Shown piece by piece: positions 1 to 8,067 of a stretch of DNA of 64,000 nt. This stretch comes from JAABVD01 sp965204545 (GTDB lineage: Bacteria > Verrucomicrobiota > Verrucomicrobiia > Opitutales > UBA2995), in the NCBI GenBank assembly GCA_965204545.1, contig CBDBFA010000003.1:1488001-1552000 (forward strand), given 5' to 3'. The position numbers and the translations under genes were made by a program. Below the pieces are notes generated by a model. The model did no database searches and had not been told where the DNA came from. It worked only from the letters and a program-made list of their open reading frames with translations. Positions within the stretch are counted from its first letter, which is position 1, and each line of letters starts with the position of its first letter.

Positions 1-789
1 ATCCTCGCTTGCCCGCGAGGCGTAGGTGGTGACGTCCTCCCCCTCTGACGCGACGTATCGGGACGAAATCCCGGTGGTCTTTACGACCTCGTCGGCCGAT
101 TTGTCGGGAAATCTTTCCAGGATCTCCTCATTGGTCCGAACGCGCCTGGGAACGGCATAACCGATACCGGCAACACATACGGTCTGTTTGCTGGTGTCGG
201 ACGCGGCCACCCCGGAGGCAGCGGCCTCGGTCAGCAACTGCGGATGGATATTCATGTAGGCTTGCACGTCATCTCCCGAGACGCGCCCTCCCGGCCCGGT
301 TGGATCGATCGCGGTAAGCTTCGAGGGGTCGAGGCCCGCTTCACGCGCGATGCGAAGGGCCTTGGGGGTCCATTTGATACTTGTCGCCCTCCCGGCCGGC
401 TTCAAAGCGGGCCGAGGGACGGAGGCGGGAACCGGGGATGCAATCGGCCCGACCGGGGCGGTCTGCCTCATCCCGGCCCAGGTTTGGGAGATTGGCGCCT
501 GGCGGGCTTCACGTTTGATTGCCAGATGCTTTTGCGTCGCATCGGCCGTCTCGATCTCGATAAAGGGGGAATTGGCTTCTACGATATCTCCGGCCCGCAC
601 CAGAATATTTTTTATGACCCCGTCGCAGGGAGCCTCAAAATCGAAAGCGGACTTGTCGCTTTCGAATTCCGCACAGGTTTGCCCTTTGGCGACCGGGTCT
701 CCCACTTCCACCTGAATATCGATCACGGTGAGTTCATGGACGGTCGCTCCCATGGAGGGAACGGGAATCAAGGCCAAAAATTTCTCCAT
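1..789 (-). CDS. Lipoyl domain / E3-binding domain / beta-ketoacyl-ACP synthase III fusion (C-terminus beyond window)
   Basis: The first 263 residues are visible and the reading frame runs off the window. Residues 5-80 form a biotinyl/lipoyl domain with the acceptor lysine K46 in ESDKSAF. Residues 84-138 are an Ala/Pro-rich linker. Residues 139-180 match the peripheral-subunit (E3)-binding domain of 2-oxoacid dehydrogenase E2 chains (TPRALRIAREAGLD, then GPGGRVSGDDV). From about residue 204 the sequence becomes the N-terminus of a KASIII/FabH-type enzyme (VAGIGYAVPRRVRTNEEI, then TTGISSRYVASEGE). The expected E2 acyltransferase domain is replaced by a condensing enzyme. By family, KASIII starts fatty-acid chains from an acyl-CoA primer, so the arm could bring a lipoyl-bound acyl group to it; that is inference. 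The start ATG lies 18 bp from the kdsA stop, suggesting co-transcription with pyrG-kdsA. The catalytic Cys-His-Asn lie outside the window. Confidence 0.85.
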   Translation of the reverse strand, partial: MEKFLALIPVPSMGATVHELTVIDIQVEVGDPVAKGQTCAEFESDKSAFDFEAPCDGVIKNILVRAGDIVEANSPFIEIETADATQKHLAIKREARQAPISQTWAGMRQTAPVGPIASPVPASVPRPALKPAGRATSIKWTPKALRIAREAGLDPSKLTAIDPTGPGGRVSGDDVQAYMNIHPQLLTEAAASGVAASDTSKQTVCVAGIGYAVPRRVRTNEEILERFPDKSADEVVKTTGISSRYVASEGEDVTTYASRASED

Positions 790-807
790 TGTTCTGAAAA
801 ACGGAAA

Positions 808-1617
808 TTATTTCTCAGCGGCCAAGGATTTGGATAGACGCCAGACTTGCAAGAAAGATTCCACTATTCCGGGCAACTCCGATAAAGGCACCATGCTGGG
901 ACCGTCGGAAACGGCGCGTTCCGGGGCGGGGTGTGTCTCGAGAAAAATTCCATTTGCCCCGGCGGCTAGAGCGGCTCGCCCCAACGGGAGGACAAATTCG
1001 CGCTGCCCGTCGCTTCGACCGGGGCCTGCGCTGGGCAATTGCACGCTATGGGTGGCGTCGAAAATAACCGGATGGCCCGTTTGCCGCATAATGGAAAATC
1101 CACGCATGTCCACTACCAGGTTATGGTAACCAAAGGTCGAGCCCCTCTCGGTGAGCCATATTTCCGCGGCCTTGCCATGTTGCAGCTTGGCCACCACGTG
1201 GGTCATGTCGGAGGGAGAGGTGTATTGGCCCTTCTTGACGTTGACCGCTTTTCCGCTTTTTGCCGCTGCCAGCAGCAGGTCGGTCTGCCGGCATAACAGG
1301 GCGGGAATCTGCAACACGTCGACCACTTCCGACACCGCTGTTACCTGATGGGATTCATGGAAATCGGTCAGGACGGGAAAACCGAAACGGGCCTTGATTC
1401 GGGCCAGAATTGCCAACCCTTCTTCCAGGCCCGTCCCGCGCGCCCCTCCAATGGAGGTGCGGTTAGCCTTGTCGAAGGATCCTTTGAATACGATGTTCAA
1501 GTCCGGCCAGGTTTGGGCGAGTTCAGCCAAGCTCTCGGCCACGGGGCGACAAGTCTCCATCGATTCCAGGGAACAGGGCCCGGCTATCAACAACAGTTTT
1601 TGCGGATCATGGAGCAT
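808..1617 (-). CDS. kdsA: 3-deoxy-D-manno-octulosonate 8-phosphate synthase
   Basis: This cytoplasmic enzyme condenses phosphoenolpyruvate with arabinose 5-phosphate to make Kdo-8-phosphate, the precursor of the LPS inner-core sugar Kdo. The 269 residues span the normal family length. Visible motifs are GPCSLES, FKGSFDKANRTS, VKKGQYTSP, LTERGSTFGYHNLVVDMR and FDATHSVQ. The Cys in GPCSLES (C15) is the residue that marks the metal-dependent class; the metal-independent enterobacterial enzyme has Asn there. The start codon directly follows the pyrG stop without a spacer, and the lipoyl-KASIII fusion follows 18 bp downstream, so the three probably form one operon. The gene supports an LPS-bearing outer membrane. 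Confidence 0.96.
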   Translation of the reverse strand: MLHDPQKLLLIAGPCSLESMETCRPVAESLAELAQTWPDLNIVFKGSFDKANRTSIGGARGTGLEEGLAILARIKARFGFPVLTDFHESHQVTAVSEVVDVLQIPALLCRQTDLLLAAAKSGKAVNVKKGQYTSPSDMTHVVAKLQHGKAAEIWLTERGSTFGYHNLVVDMRGFSIMRQTGHPVIFDATHSVQLPSAGPGRSDGQREFVLPLGRAALAAGANGIFLETHPAPERAVSDGPSMVPLSELPGIVESFLQVWRLSKSLAAEK

Positions 1618-3231
1618 TTAGCATTTCACCGCGGCTTTTTTTACCTGAAGAGCTGCTCTGACGAAAGAAGCGAACAAGGGATGGGCCTGGAAAGGCTTGG
1701 ATTTGAACTCGGGATGGAACTGAACGCCGACAAACCAGGGATGGGATTCGATTTCCATTATTTCGACCAGATTTAGCCTGGGATTGATACCGGCAACTTT
1801 GAATCCTTTTTCCTCCAGCCTCTCCCGGTAGGCGTTATTGAATTCATAGCGGTGCCGGTGGCGTTCCCGCACCGTGTCGAACTGGTAGGCGCGATGACTT
1901 TTGCTACCGGGGACGAGTTGACAGGTGTAGGCTCCCAAACGCATGGACGCTCCTTTTTGAGTCACATCCTTCTGGTCTTCCATCAGGTGTATGACGGGAT
2001 GAGGGGTATTTTCGTCGAACTCCAGGCTATTGGCACGGTGTAGCCCGGCCACATTTCGGGAAAACTCGATGACACCGATCTGCAATCCCAGGCAAAGACC
2101 AAAATAGGGAATCCCGTTTTCCCGGGCATATTGCGCTGCAAAAATTTTGCCCTCGGTACCCCGGTCGCCGAAACCACCCGGAACCACGATTCCATCCATT
2201 TCCCGCAGGACCTGCTTTCCGTGTTCGGTTTCCAGGTCCTCCGCATCGATTCGCTTCACCTGAACATGGGCATCGTTGGCAATTCCAGCATGGGTGAGGG
2301 ACTCGTAAACCGATTTGTAGGCATCTTGCAGCTCGATGTATTTCCCCACGACCGCCACCGTCACTTCCTCGGCCGGGAACCTCAACCGGCGCACCACGTC
2401 TATCCAGGCATCCATGGGTTTTGCCGGGGCGTTCAACCCGAGGTACTCGACCACAAGATCGTCCGTCTTTTCCTGCTGCAACATCAGGGGCAGTTCGTAT
2501 ATCGAGGTTTCGACATCTCTTTCCTCGATCACGGCCTCGACCGGAACGTTGCAGAACATGGCAAGTTTCTCCCGGACCTCCATTCCCAGGCTCATTTCGG
2601 CCCGGCAAATCAAAATATCGGGCTGTATGCCGATCTCCCGGAGTTTTGCCACACTTTGCTGGCTGGGTTTCGTTTTCAACTCCCCGGCCGCCACCAGGTA
2701 AGGCACCAGGGTCACGTGAATGAAAAGCACGTTTTGACGGCGTCCGTTTTCCGTCCAAAATTGCCGCAGGGCTTCGATAAAGGGCAAGCCTTCAATATCG
2801 CCGATGGTCCCGCCGATTTCGGTGATGAGAACGTCTACCCCTTTGGCCGATTCATAAATGCGGTCCTTGATCACATCGGTTACATGGGGAATCACCTGGA
2901 CGGTTTTACCGAGGTAATCACCCCGGCGTTCCTTCATGATGACCGCTTCGTAAATCTGGCCCGAAGTGAGATTGTTGGACCGGCTCAGTTCGCCGGAGGT
3001 AAACCGTTCGTAGTGTCCCAGGTCCAGATCCGTTTCGGCCCCGTCGTCCAGTACATAGACCTCCCCATGCTGGAAAGGGCTCATGGTGCCGGGATCTACA
3101 TTGAGATACGGGTCGAATTTCTGGATACGCACGGCAAGCCCGCGATGCTCCAGAAGTGCCCCGAGCGCTGCGGCGGTGAGTCCCTTCCCCAGCGAAGACA
3201 CAACACCACCGGTTATGAAAATATATTTCAT
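1618..3231 (-). CDS. pyrG: CTP synthase (glutamine-hydrolysing)
   Basis: CTP synthase makes CTP from UTP, ATP and glutamine. The 537-residue protein starts with MKYIFITGGVVSSLGKG, the canonical N-terminus with its ATP-binding loop. This ATG is preferred over an in-frame start 17 codons upstream because families begin here. The N-terminal amidoligase domain is followed by a class I glutaminase domain with the nucleophile C380 in FGLCLGLQ and the catalytic His-Glu pair in FHPEFKS near the C-terminus. It is the first gene of the pyrG-kdsA unit; CTP is also the activating nucleotide for Kdo (CMP-Kdo), which gives the pairing biochemical sense. Confidence 0.97.
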   Translation of the reverse strand: MKYIFITGGVVSSLGKGLTAAALGALLEHRGLAVRIQKFDPYLNVDPGTMSPFQHGEVYVLDDGAETDLDLGHYERFTSGELSRSNNLTSGQIYEAVIMKERRGDYLGKTVQVIPHVTDVIKDRIYESAKGVDVLITEIGGTIGDIEGLPFIEALRQFWTENGRRQNVLFIHVTLVPYLVAAGELKTKPSQQSVAKLREIGIQPDILICRAEMSLGMEVREKLAMFCNVPVEAVIEERDVETSIYELPLMLQQEKTDDLVVEYLGLNAPAKPMDAWIDVVRRLRFPAEEVTVAVVGKYIELQDAYKSVYESLTHAGIANDAHVQVKRIDAEDLETEHGKQVLREMDGIVVPGGFGDRGTEGKIFAAQYARENGIPYFGLCLGLQIGVIEFSRNVAGLHRANSLEFDENTPHPVIHLMEDQKDVTQKGASMRLGAYTCQLVPGSKSHRAYQFDTVRERHRHRYEFNNAYRERLEEKGFKVAGINPRLNLVEIMEIESHPWFVGVQFHPEFKSKPFQAHPLFASFVRAALQVKKAAVKC

Positions 3232-3397
3232 CGGATAAGTAGGGGTTTTTATAGAGATGCTCCAAATGCTACCAAAGCTCAATCCAAATCCCGGCTCTTT
3301 GAAAAATTGTTGCTTGGGCTCGTGTGGGATGGTTCATCTCCCCGGCACAAATCCTTGAAATATCCGGTTGACCCTCCCGGTCTAACGCATTTCCCCT

Positions 3398-3629
3398 TTA
3401 GCCCGCATGTCTCACAAATTTTCTACTGCGCTCCGGTATGTCGGCACTGGTGCGGACTTCGTTGGATTTCATGCCCGTGCTTCGCACAGATGCATGCCTA
3501 CTTTGCGGGGTGTCGACCCAGCTTCACCCGCTCATCTGCTCGAAACCCGCACCAGCACTCGACCTCCGTTCGCTCGCCACGAATTTGGGAGATGTCGCAT
3601 TCGCTCGGTAAGTGAGACATGCGGGCTAA
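3398..3629 (+). repeat. Palindromic dispersed element, copy R1
   Basis: This 232 bp element lies between the divergent pyrG and sugar-kinase genes. Its ends are an 18 bp perfect inverted repeat, TTAGCCCGCATGTCTCAC at the left and its complement at the right. Inside it shares CTACTGCGCTCCGGTATGTC, GGTGTCGACCCAGCTTCA and CACCAGCACTCGACCTCC with the other copies. The right end carries the long terminal form (about 25 extra bases including GCATTCGCTCGGTAAG); the left end is short. The central part is longer and less symmetrical than in other copies. An in-frame ATG for the next gene falls inside the right terminus. Confidence 0.9.
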
Positions 3630-3633
3630 CCCT

Positions 3634-4548
3634 ATGAACAATCCTGTTTTAATCGTGGGTTCGGTGGCCTACGACAATATCATAACTCCCTTCTCCACAG
3701 GGAAAAACATACTGGGGGGCTCAGCTTCCTATGGTTGCCTGGCTTGCAGTTACTTTACCGTCCCCCAATTGGTTGGGGTGGTGGGAAACGACTTCGATCC
3801 GGCCCACCTGGAGCGGTTTGAAAAACGTGGGGTGGACCTGGAAGGATTGAAGATCGACCACACCGGAAAGTCATTTTTCTGGACGGGGGAATACAGTGAA
3901 GGATTCAGAACCCGCAAGACCCTGGAAATTCAGTTGAATGTATTTGAAACATTCAAACCCGTCATTCCGGACAATTACAAAAAAAGCCGATTTGTCATGC
4001 TGGGTAATATCGCCCCCGAACTGCAAGGTCACGTTTTGGACCAGATGGAGGGAAATCCCTTTGTAATTGCCAATACCATCGACCTTTGGATCAACCTGAA
4101 AAAGCGAATTTTACTCGATCTGATCAAACGCCTGACCCTCCTTGTCATTAATGGAGAAGAAGCCGCCCAACTGACGGGTGACCAAAACATTGTCCAAGCG
4201 GGCCGGAAACTCATGGCAATGGGCCCGGAGATGGCCATTATCACGAGGGGGGAGGCCGGGGCGGTACTGTTTCATCCGGAGGGACTTTTTGTCGTTCCCG
4301 CCTACCCGGTGGTCGATCTGCAGGATCCCACCGGAGCGGGGGATACCTTTGCCGGATCTTTTATCGGCTATCTCGCCTCGGTTGGCCGGACGGACCTGGG
4401 CAGTTTGAAAAAAGCTCTTTTTTACGCCACGGCGACGGCCAGCCTGACGGTGGAAGCTTTCAGTTGCGACCGTCTGGAAAAGGCCGGAAGGGAGGCCATG
4501 GAAAAGCGGGTCGAGGAATTGCTCCGCATCACCCAACTAAAGGAATAA
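3634..4548 (+). CDS. PfkB-family sugar kinase
   Basis: This 304-residue protein is a ribokinase/PfkB-type carbohydrate or nucleoside kinase. The N-terminal signature region has GSVAYDNI and a Gly-Gly switch in ILGGSASYG. The C-terminal signature DPTGAGDTFAGSFIGYL contains the catalytic base Asp and the anion-hole GAGD. The substrate cannot be told from sequence. I chose the ATG at 3634 because the in-frame ATG at 3619 lies within the terminal repeat of element R1; no strong ribosome-binding site marks either. The gene stands alone, convergent with the beta-barrel gene downstream. Confidence 0.85.
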   Translation: MNNPVLIVGSVAYDNIITPFSTGKNILGGSASYGCLACSYFTVPQLVGVVGNDFDPAHLERFEKRGVDLEGLKIDHTGKSFFWTGEYSEGFRTRKTLEIQLNVFETFKPVIPDNYKKSRFVMLGNIAPELQGHVLDQMEGNPFVIANTIDLWINLKKRILLDLIKRLTLLVINGEEAAQLTGDQNIVQAGRKLMAMGPEMAIITRGEAGAVLFHPEGLFVVPAYPVVDLQDPTGAGDTFAGSFIGYLASVGRTDLGSLKKALFYATATASLTVEAFSCDRLEKAGREAMEKRVEELLRITQLKE

Positions 4549-4569
4549 GGATTTTCTGAGATATCCGGG

Positions 4570-5484
4570 TTAGAAGGCGTACTTCAACCCAGCCGTGAGG
4601 GCCCAGTATTGCAAATTGCTGAAGGTGAGGGCGCTGTCGAACGGAGTTACACCATCGGCCCGGACCGGGGCGTGACTCCTGATGAGATCCCACACCGTGT
4701 CACCTTCAAGATCATCGAAAGAAGCCCAGCGGCCTTTGATTCCGAGCGATACTTTTTCGGACAGCGCGTAGTCGAGACCGCCCAGCAATTGATACCCGAA
4801 GAGGGTGTCGGAGAAGTCCGATTCCAGAAGACTTAGCGTGCCGGCGGCAGCAGGCGGCCGGTCGGACGGGTAACCTTGGTCTATTGTCCTGCGCAAAAAG
4901 CTGGCCCGGTAGTTCAGATCGGTGCGGGCCCAACCAACGCCCCCTCCCAGGTATGGCGTCCACCTCGAGTCGCTCAGGAAGTCGTAGTAGGCGTTCAGGA
5001 AAAATTGACGAGAATAGAAGTCCGATATCCTCTCTGAGGGCGGCTCGAGTGCGCTCACCTCGGACGATTTGCTCTGCAGCGCTTCATTCCCGCCAGGCAA
5101 CTCCCAAGGCGAAGCAACCCCTCCTTGAGACCTGCTGAAATATTCCAATTCCACCCGAAATTCGTTCAGGGCATACCCATAACTGATGCCGCCGGAGAAA
5201 CGGGCGCCCAGGTCAAACGAATTGGTCGATAGCGGTCTTGCCACCATGTCGGCGCATCCCGGGCCGGTGGGATCTCCTCCCACCAATATGTCGCACGGTG
5301 TCGGGTGATTGACCGCTGAATTGACGGACCCCACGTCCCCGGCATTGGCAAATCCCACTTCGAAACCGGCGTAGAATCCTTGGCGCCTCGTTTCGGCGTC
5401 AGCCGCACCTGCAGAAGCGAGGAGGCAAAGACCGAGTGCTGCGGCGAGGTATCCGGATGGGGAATAGATCATCAATTTCTTCAT
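4570..5484 (-). CDS. Outer-membrane beta-barrel protein (small porin-like)
   Basis: The 304-residue product has a signal peptide of about 29 residues ending ASAGAADA. It is followed by alternating amphipathic strands typical of the OmpA/Opa-like 8-10-stranded barrels (RQGFYAGFEVGFANAG near the start, WTPYLGGGVGWARTDLNYR in the middle). The protein ends in YAF, with the C-terminal phenylalanine recognised by the BAM machinery. The start at 5484 is favoured over a longer frame because AGGAGC lies just upstream and the signal peptide begins there. It is monocistronic and convergent with the sugar kinase. Function (porin, adhesin, structural) is unknown. Confidence 0.8.
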   Translation of the reverse strand: MKKLMIYSPSGYLAAALGLCLLASAGAADAETRRQGFYAGFEVGFANAGDVGSVNSAVNHPTPCDILVGGDPTGPGCADMVARPLSTNSFDLGARFSGGISYGYALNEFRVELEYFSRSQGGVASPWELPGGNEALQSKSSEVSALEPPSERISDFYSRQFFLNAYYDFLSDSRWTPYLGGGVGWARTDLNYRASFLRRTIDQGYPSDRPPAAAGTLSLLESDFSDTLFGYQLLGGLDYALSEKVSLGIKGRWASFDDLEGDTVWDLIRSHAPVRADGVTPFDSALTFSNLQYWALTAGLKYAF

Positions 5485-5596
5485 AATCGCTCCTATCTCT
5501 TGGCAATATGTGAACGCTGCCCTTTCCCGTTCCATATTGACCCCTTTTAAACCCGGCATTTCGTTTGGTCAATTCCGGATGATGGGAGAATCCAAC

Positions 5597-5678
5597 GGCA
5601 GAGCAAGGATGCTCTTGCCCTACCTGGGGCCTTGCCGCGCCGATATCGTGGGTAGGGCGACGGCATCCCTGCCGTGCC
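5597..5678. repeat. Inverted pair of 28 bp repeats
   Basis: Positions 5597-5624 read on the minus strand closely resemble positions 5651-5678 read on the plus strand. Both begin GGTAGGGC, have GCATCC in the middle and end TGCC, with about six differences. The two copies face each other across about 26 bp. This part of the 517 bp spacer between two outer-membrane protein genes contains no gene. The pair lies upstream of the 4570-5484 gene and next to repeat element R2, so the spacer is a cluster of repeats. Confidence 0.75.
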
Positions 5679-5690
5679 GATAACGTGGTT

Positions 5691-5871
5691 TTAACCCGCA
5701 TGTCTCACAAATCTTCTACTGCGCACCCGAATACCGGCGCTGGAGCGGGAATCGCTGGATTCGCAACTTTGCAGGGTGTCGACCCAGCTTCAGCCGCGAA
5801 TCGGCACGAAACCCGCACCAGCACTCGATCTTCAATCGCTCGTCACGAATTTTGTGAGACATGCGGGTTAA
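5691..5871 (+). repeat. Palindromic dispersed element, copy R2
   Basis: This 181 bp copy has 21 bp perfect terminal inverted repeats: TTAACCCGCATGTCTCACAA at the left and its complement at the right, each extended by one A/T pair. Both ends are the short form. Internal arms pair: GATTCGC with GCGAATC, and GCTGGAGCGGG with CCCGCACCAGC. The apex carries GGGTGTCGACCC. A TA dinucleotide lies at both outer edges. This is the most symmetrical copy in the window. Confidence 0.92.
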
Positions 5872-5914
5872 GGGCCAGCCTCGATTCATGGCAACAAGAT
5901 TTGTGAATGTGGAC

Positions 5915-6004
5915 CGCAAGACCCCCACCAGCACTCGTCCTCCCTTCGCTCGCGACGAATTTGGGAGATGTCGCATTCGCTCGGTAAGTGAGAAATGCGA
6001 GCTA
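5915..6004 (+). repeat. Palindromic dispersed element, right half only, copy R3
   Basis: Only the right half of the element is present, from the CACCAGCACTCG arm to a long-form terminus containing GCATTCGCTCGGTAAG. The outer inverted repeat is decayed (AATGCGAGCTA instead of AATGCGGGCTA). The terminus overlaps the stop codon of the minus-strand gene ending at 6002. It lies 43 bp from complete copy R2 in the same orientation. Confidence 0.8.
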
Positions 6005-7255
6005 GAAATTAAAAATCAGGTTCAGATCGATGAAGCTGTCGCGTCTGATCTCGTAGGCGATATCCACCCGGTCGATATCGAGAAAAGCGATTGCCTCCAG
6101 GTTCAGAGACCACTGGTCGGAGAGGCGCCGGTTCAATTCGAAAGCCAGTATACGCGAAGCGCCGTCCGCGTCTCCCAGGACACTGGCGAGAAACTCGGTG
6201 CTCCGGACGTCGTTGAGGGCAAACCTCGCGGCCAGGAAGAGATCCCTCTGAAAGACATTGGTCGCATTCTGGCCCCGCCCATCGTAATTCCATTCACCGA
6301 GAAGGCTGATGTCGACCGTCGAGCCCAATACGGAATAAAACGTGTATTCTCCACCAACAACGGAAGCGGTATAATCCACTTTTCTGCCGAGACGGTCCCG
6401 GGCATCGAGGCGCTGGATAGCTTCGAGCTTGAACAACCAGGAACCGGCCGTCATTTGGGTGTCCAGACCGAACTGGCTGATCTGTTCGTAGTGCGGAGCC
6501 AAGGTCGGCGCCCCTCTGAAGTCCGTGCTCGGCAGCAGGAAAGGCTCCCGGCTGGTCCCATCGAATGCGCTTACTCCAATATCGAAAGGTCCGAAACTAT
6601 GGCTGTATCGGGCCGCCAGGTCCAGGCGCCACTGCTCGGCGCCGCTTTCATATGAGACCTGGTCATTGTCTACCGCGAGCGGGAGGCGCAAGCGTCCGGT
6701 GTGGCCGGGAAAGGTGCGCGGCCGGTGATAGGGCAGGCCGAAAAGTTCCGCCATGCCCCAATCTCCCGACCAGGTGAGGTGGGCCATGGGTTGGCCCAGC
6801 TTCAGCTCTTTGTAGGGGTGTTCTACGAGGTCGATCTGATTGACGATATCGACCAGGTGGCGTGATTCGGCGACCCCCCAGAACACCCGGTCGATGCCCA
6901 GGCGCAATTCCCATTCATCATTGCCGACGTCGCCGAATAATAGAAGATAGGCTTCACGCAGGTCGGCATGGGTGCGGCGCAGGTCCGCGCTGTCGTAGCG
7001 AAAGAACGGCGCCACTATAAAACTCCAACCTTCGATGCTATCGAAGTAGACCTCCGGTTCCATAACAAACCCGGTGGCATGTCCCCGCTGGCCGGGATAT
7101 GCAGCGCTTTCCGGAAACCATTGGCTTTCGATGCTGAACCGTCCGGAAATCTGGTAGTCGATTTTGCTTTCGGCGCCGGAAATGAAACCGGAATCCGCGG
7201 ACAATATCCAAATAATCCCAGGCAGAGCGCCACCAAGAACCCGACGGTTTATCAT
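6002..7255 (-). CDS. Predicted outer-membrane beta-barrel protein of an RND/LolA-like export operon
   Basis: The 417-residue protein begins with a hydrophobic leader (VLGGALPGIIWILSADSGF). It continues as repeated aromatic-rich amphipathic strands and ends in LIFNF, a typical C-terminal barrel strand with terminal Phe. It resembles the long barrel proteins (DUF1302-like or alginate-export-like in style) that accompany MMPL-type RND genes; I cannot name the family firmly. The ATG at 7255 overlaps the upstream stop (TGATG), so it is translationally coupled to the LolA-like gene. The stop codon falls in the terminus of half-element R3. It may provide the outer-membrane end of the lipid export route suggested by its neighbours. 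Confidence 0.72.
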   Translation of the reverse strand: MINRRVLGGALPGIIWILSADSGFISGAESKIDYQISGRFSIESQWFPESAAYPGQRGHATGFVMEPEVYFDSIEGWSFIVAPFFRYDSADLRRTHADLREAYLLLFGDVGNDEWELRLGIDRVFWGVAESRHLVDIVNQIDLVEHPYKELKLGQPMAHLTWSGDWGMAELFGLPYHRPRTFPGHTGRLRLPLAVDNDQVSYESGAEQWRLDLAARYSHSFGPFDIGVSAFDGTSREPFLLPSTDFRGAPTLAPHYEQISQFGLDTQMTAGSWLFKLEAIQRLDARDRLGRKVDYTASVVGGEYTFYSVLGSTVDISLLGEWNYDGRGQNATNVFQRDLFLAARFALNDVRSTEFLASVLGDADGASRILAFELNRRLSDQWSLNLEAIAFLDIDRVDIAYEIRRDSFIDLNLIFNF

Positions 7256-8067
7256 CAACGTACCCGTCTCAGCCCGGTTTGTGTGAAATCGCGGTCATCG
7301 AGATCCGTACGGAACTGAAAATCAGTCCAGGTCAGGACGGTGCCTTTCCCGGTCAGATGGTTTTCCATCGTCATCTCGCTGGCGCGCCAGTAACGATTCA
7401 GGAATTGCTCATAATTCCCCAGGGTAAGGGTCTTGAGATGGGAATCCTTGCGGTCGTAGTACTCCACTTTCCACACCCGAAGTTCGTCCTTGTCGCGCCA
7501 GACGACCTGGCGGCTGTAGCCGGATTTCCTGTCGACGGGAACGCGTTCGGTGACCGTGCAGGTCCCGCCCCCGCAAGGTTCGTCGCGCAGGTAGCGGTAG
7601 GTAAATTTCTCTACGGCTTGGGGGGTGAGATCCTCATAGGCAAATTCGCTTCCCATGAAGGATCCGGACCGATTCGAGGAACTGATGCGCTTGACCCGCT
7701 TCAGAGCGGGCAGATAAAGCCATTGATCGTCCGCGCTTTCCCGATGCGCGTGAATGAGAAGAGCCGTTCCCCTGACGTCGCGCGGCTCATCGAAAACAAA
7801 CAAGCTCTTGTCCCCGTCCTCGGGAACTTCCAGAACCTTTACCCGGAGCTGACGCCGGCTCTCCTGCCCGTTTTTGTTGCGCAGCACCATGGTTTGTTGG
7901 GCCATATAGTTGCCAAAGCCTTCCTCAAGGGCATGGGCGTCCCGGGCGATTTTCAACCCCATTTCCTCGGGAGTGGCGCTCTCCGAGTGAACAGGCGTAG
8001 CAGCGAGACAAGTCAAAAAGATCAGACAAAGGGTAAAATACGGGAGCATGGGTCGGGTACAAATCAT
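7255..8067 (-). CDS. LolA-like outer-membrane lipoprotein-sorting protein
   Basis: The 270-residue protein has a signal peptide (LCLIFLTCLAATPVHS) and a body typical of LolA-like carriers found next to MMPL transporters. Characteristic stretches are DQWLYLPALKRVKRISSS and GSFMGSEFAYEDL. By family it is a periplasmic half-barrel that shuttles a hydrophobic molecule, usually a lipid or lipoprotein, across the periplasm. The start overlaps the RND stop codon (ATGA), and its own stop overlaps the next start, so three export genes are tightly coupled. A Met six codons into the frame is an alternative start. The cargo is unknown. Confidence 0.85.
   Translation of the reverse strand: MICTRPMLPYFTLCLIFLTCLAATPVHSESATPEEMGLKIARDAHALEEGFGNYMAQQTMVLRNKNGQESRRQLRVKVLEVPEDGDKSLFVFDEPRDVRGTALLIHAHRESADDQWLYLPALKRVKRISSSNRSGSFMGSEFAYEDLTPQAVEKFTYRYLRDEPCGGGTCTVTERVPVDRKSGYSRQVVWRDKDELRVWKVEYYDRKDSHLKTLTLGNYEQFLNRYWRASEMTMENHLTGKGTVLTWTDFQFRTDLDDRDFTQTGLRRVR

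Noticed and set aside
2131..3615. A 494-codon open frame on the plus strand opposite pyrG
   Set aside because: It is antisense to a clear CTP synthase gene, and its product has no recognisable domain. Long antisense frames are common in GC-rich genes.
3407..3637. Small frames inside the palindromic elements as possible peptides
   Set aside because: Different copies contain different insertions that break the frame, and conservation follows base pairing rather than codons.
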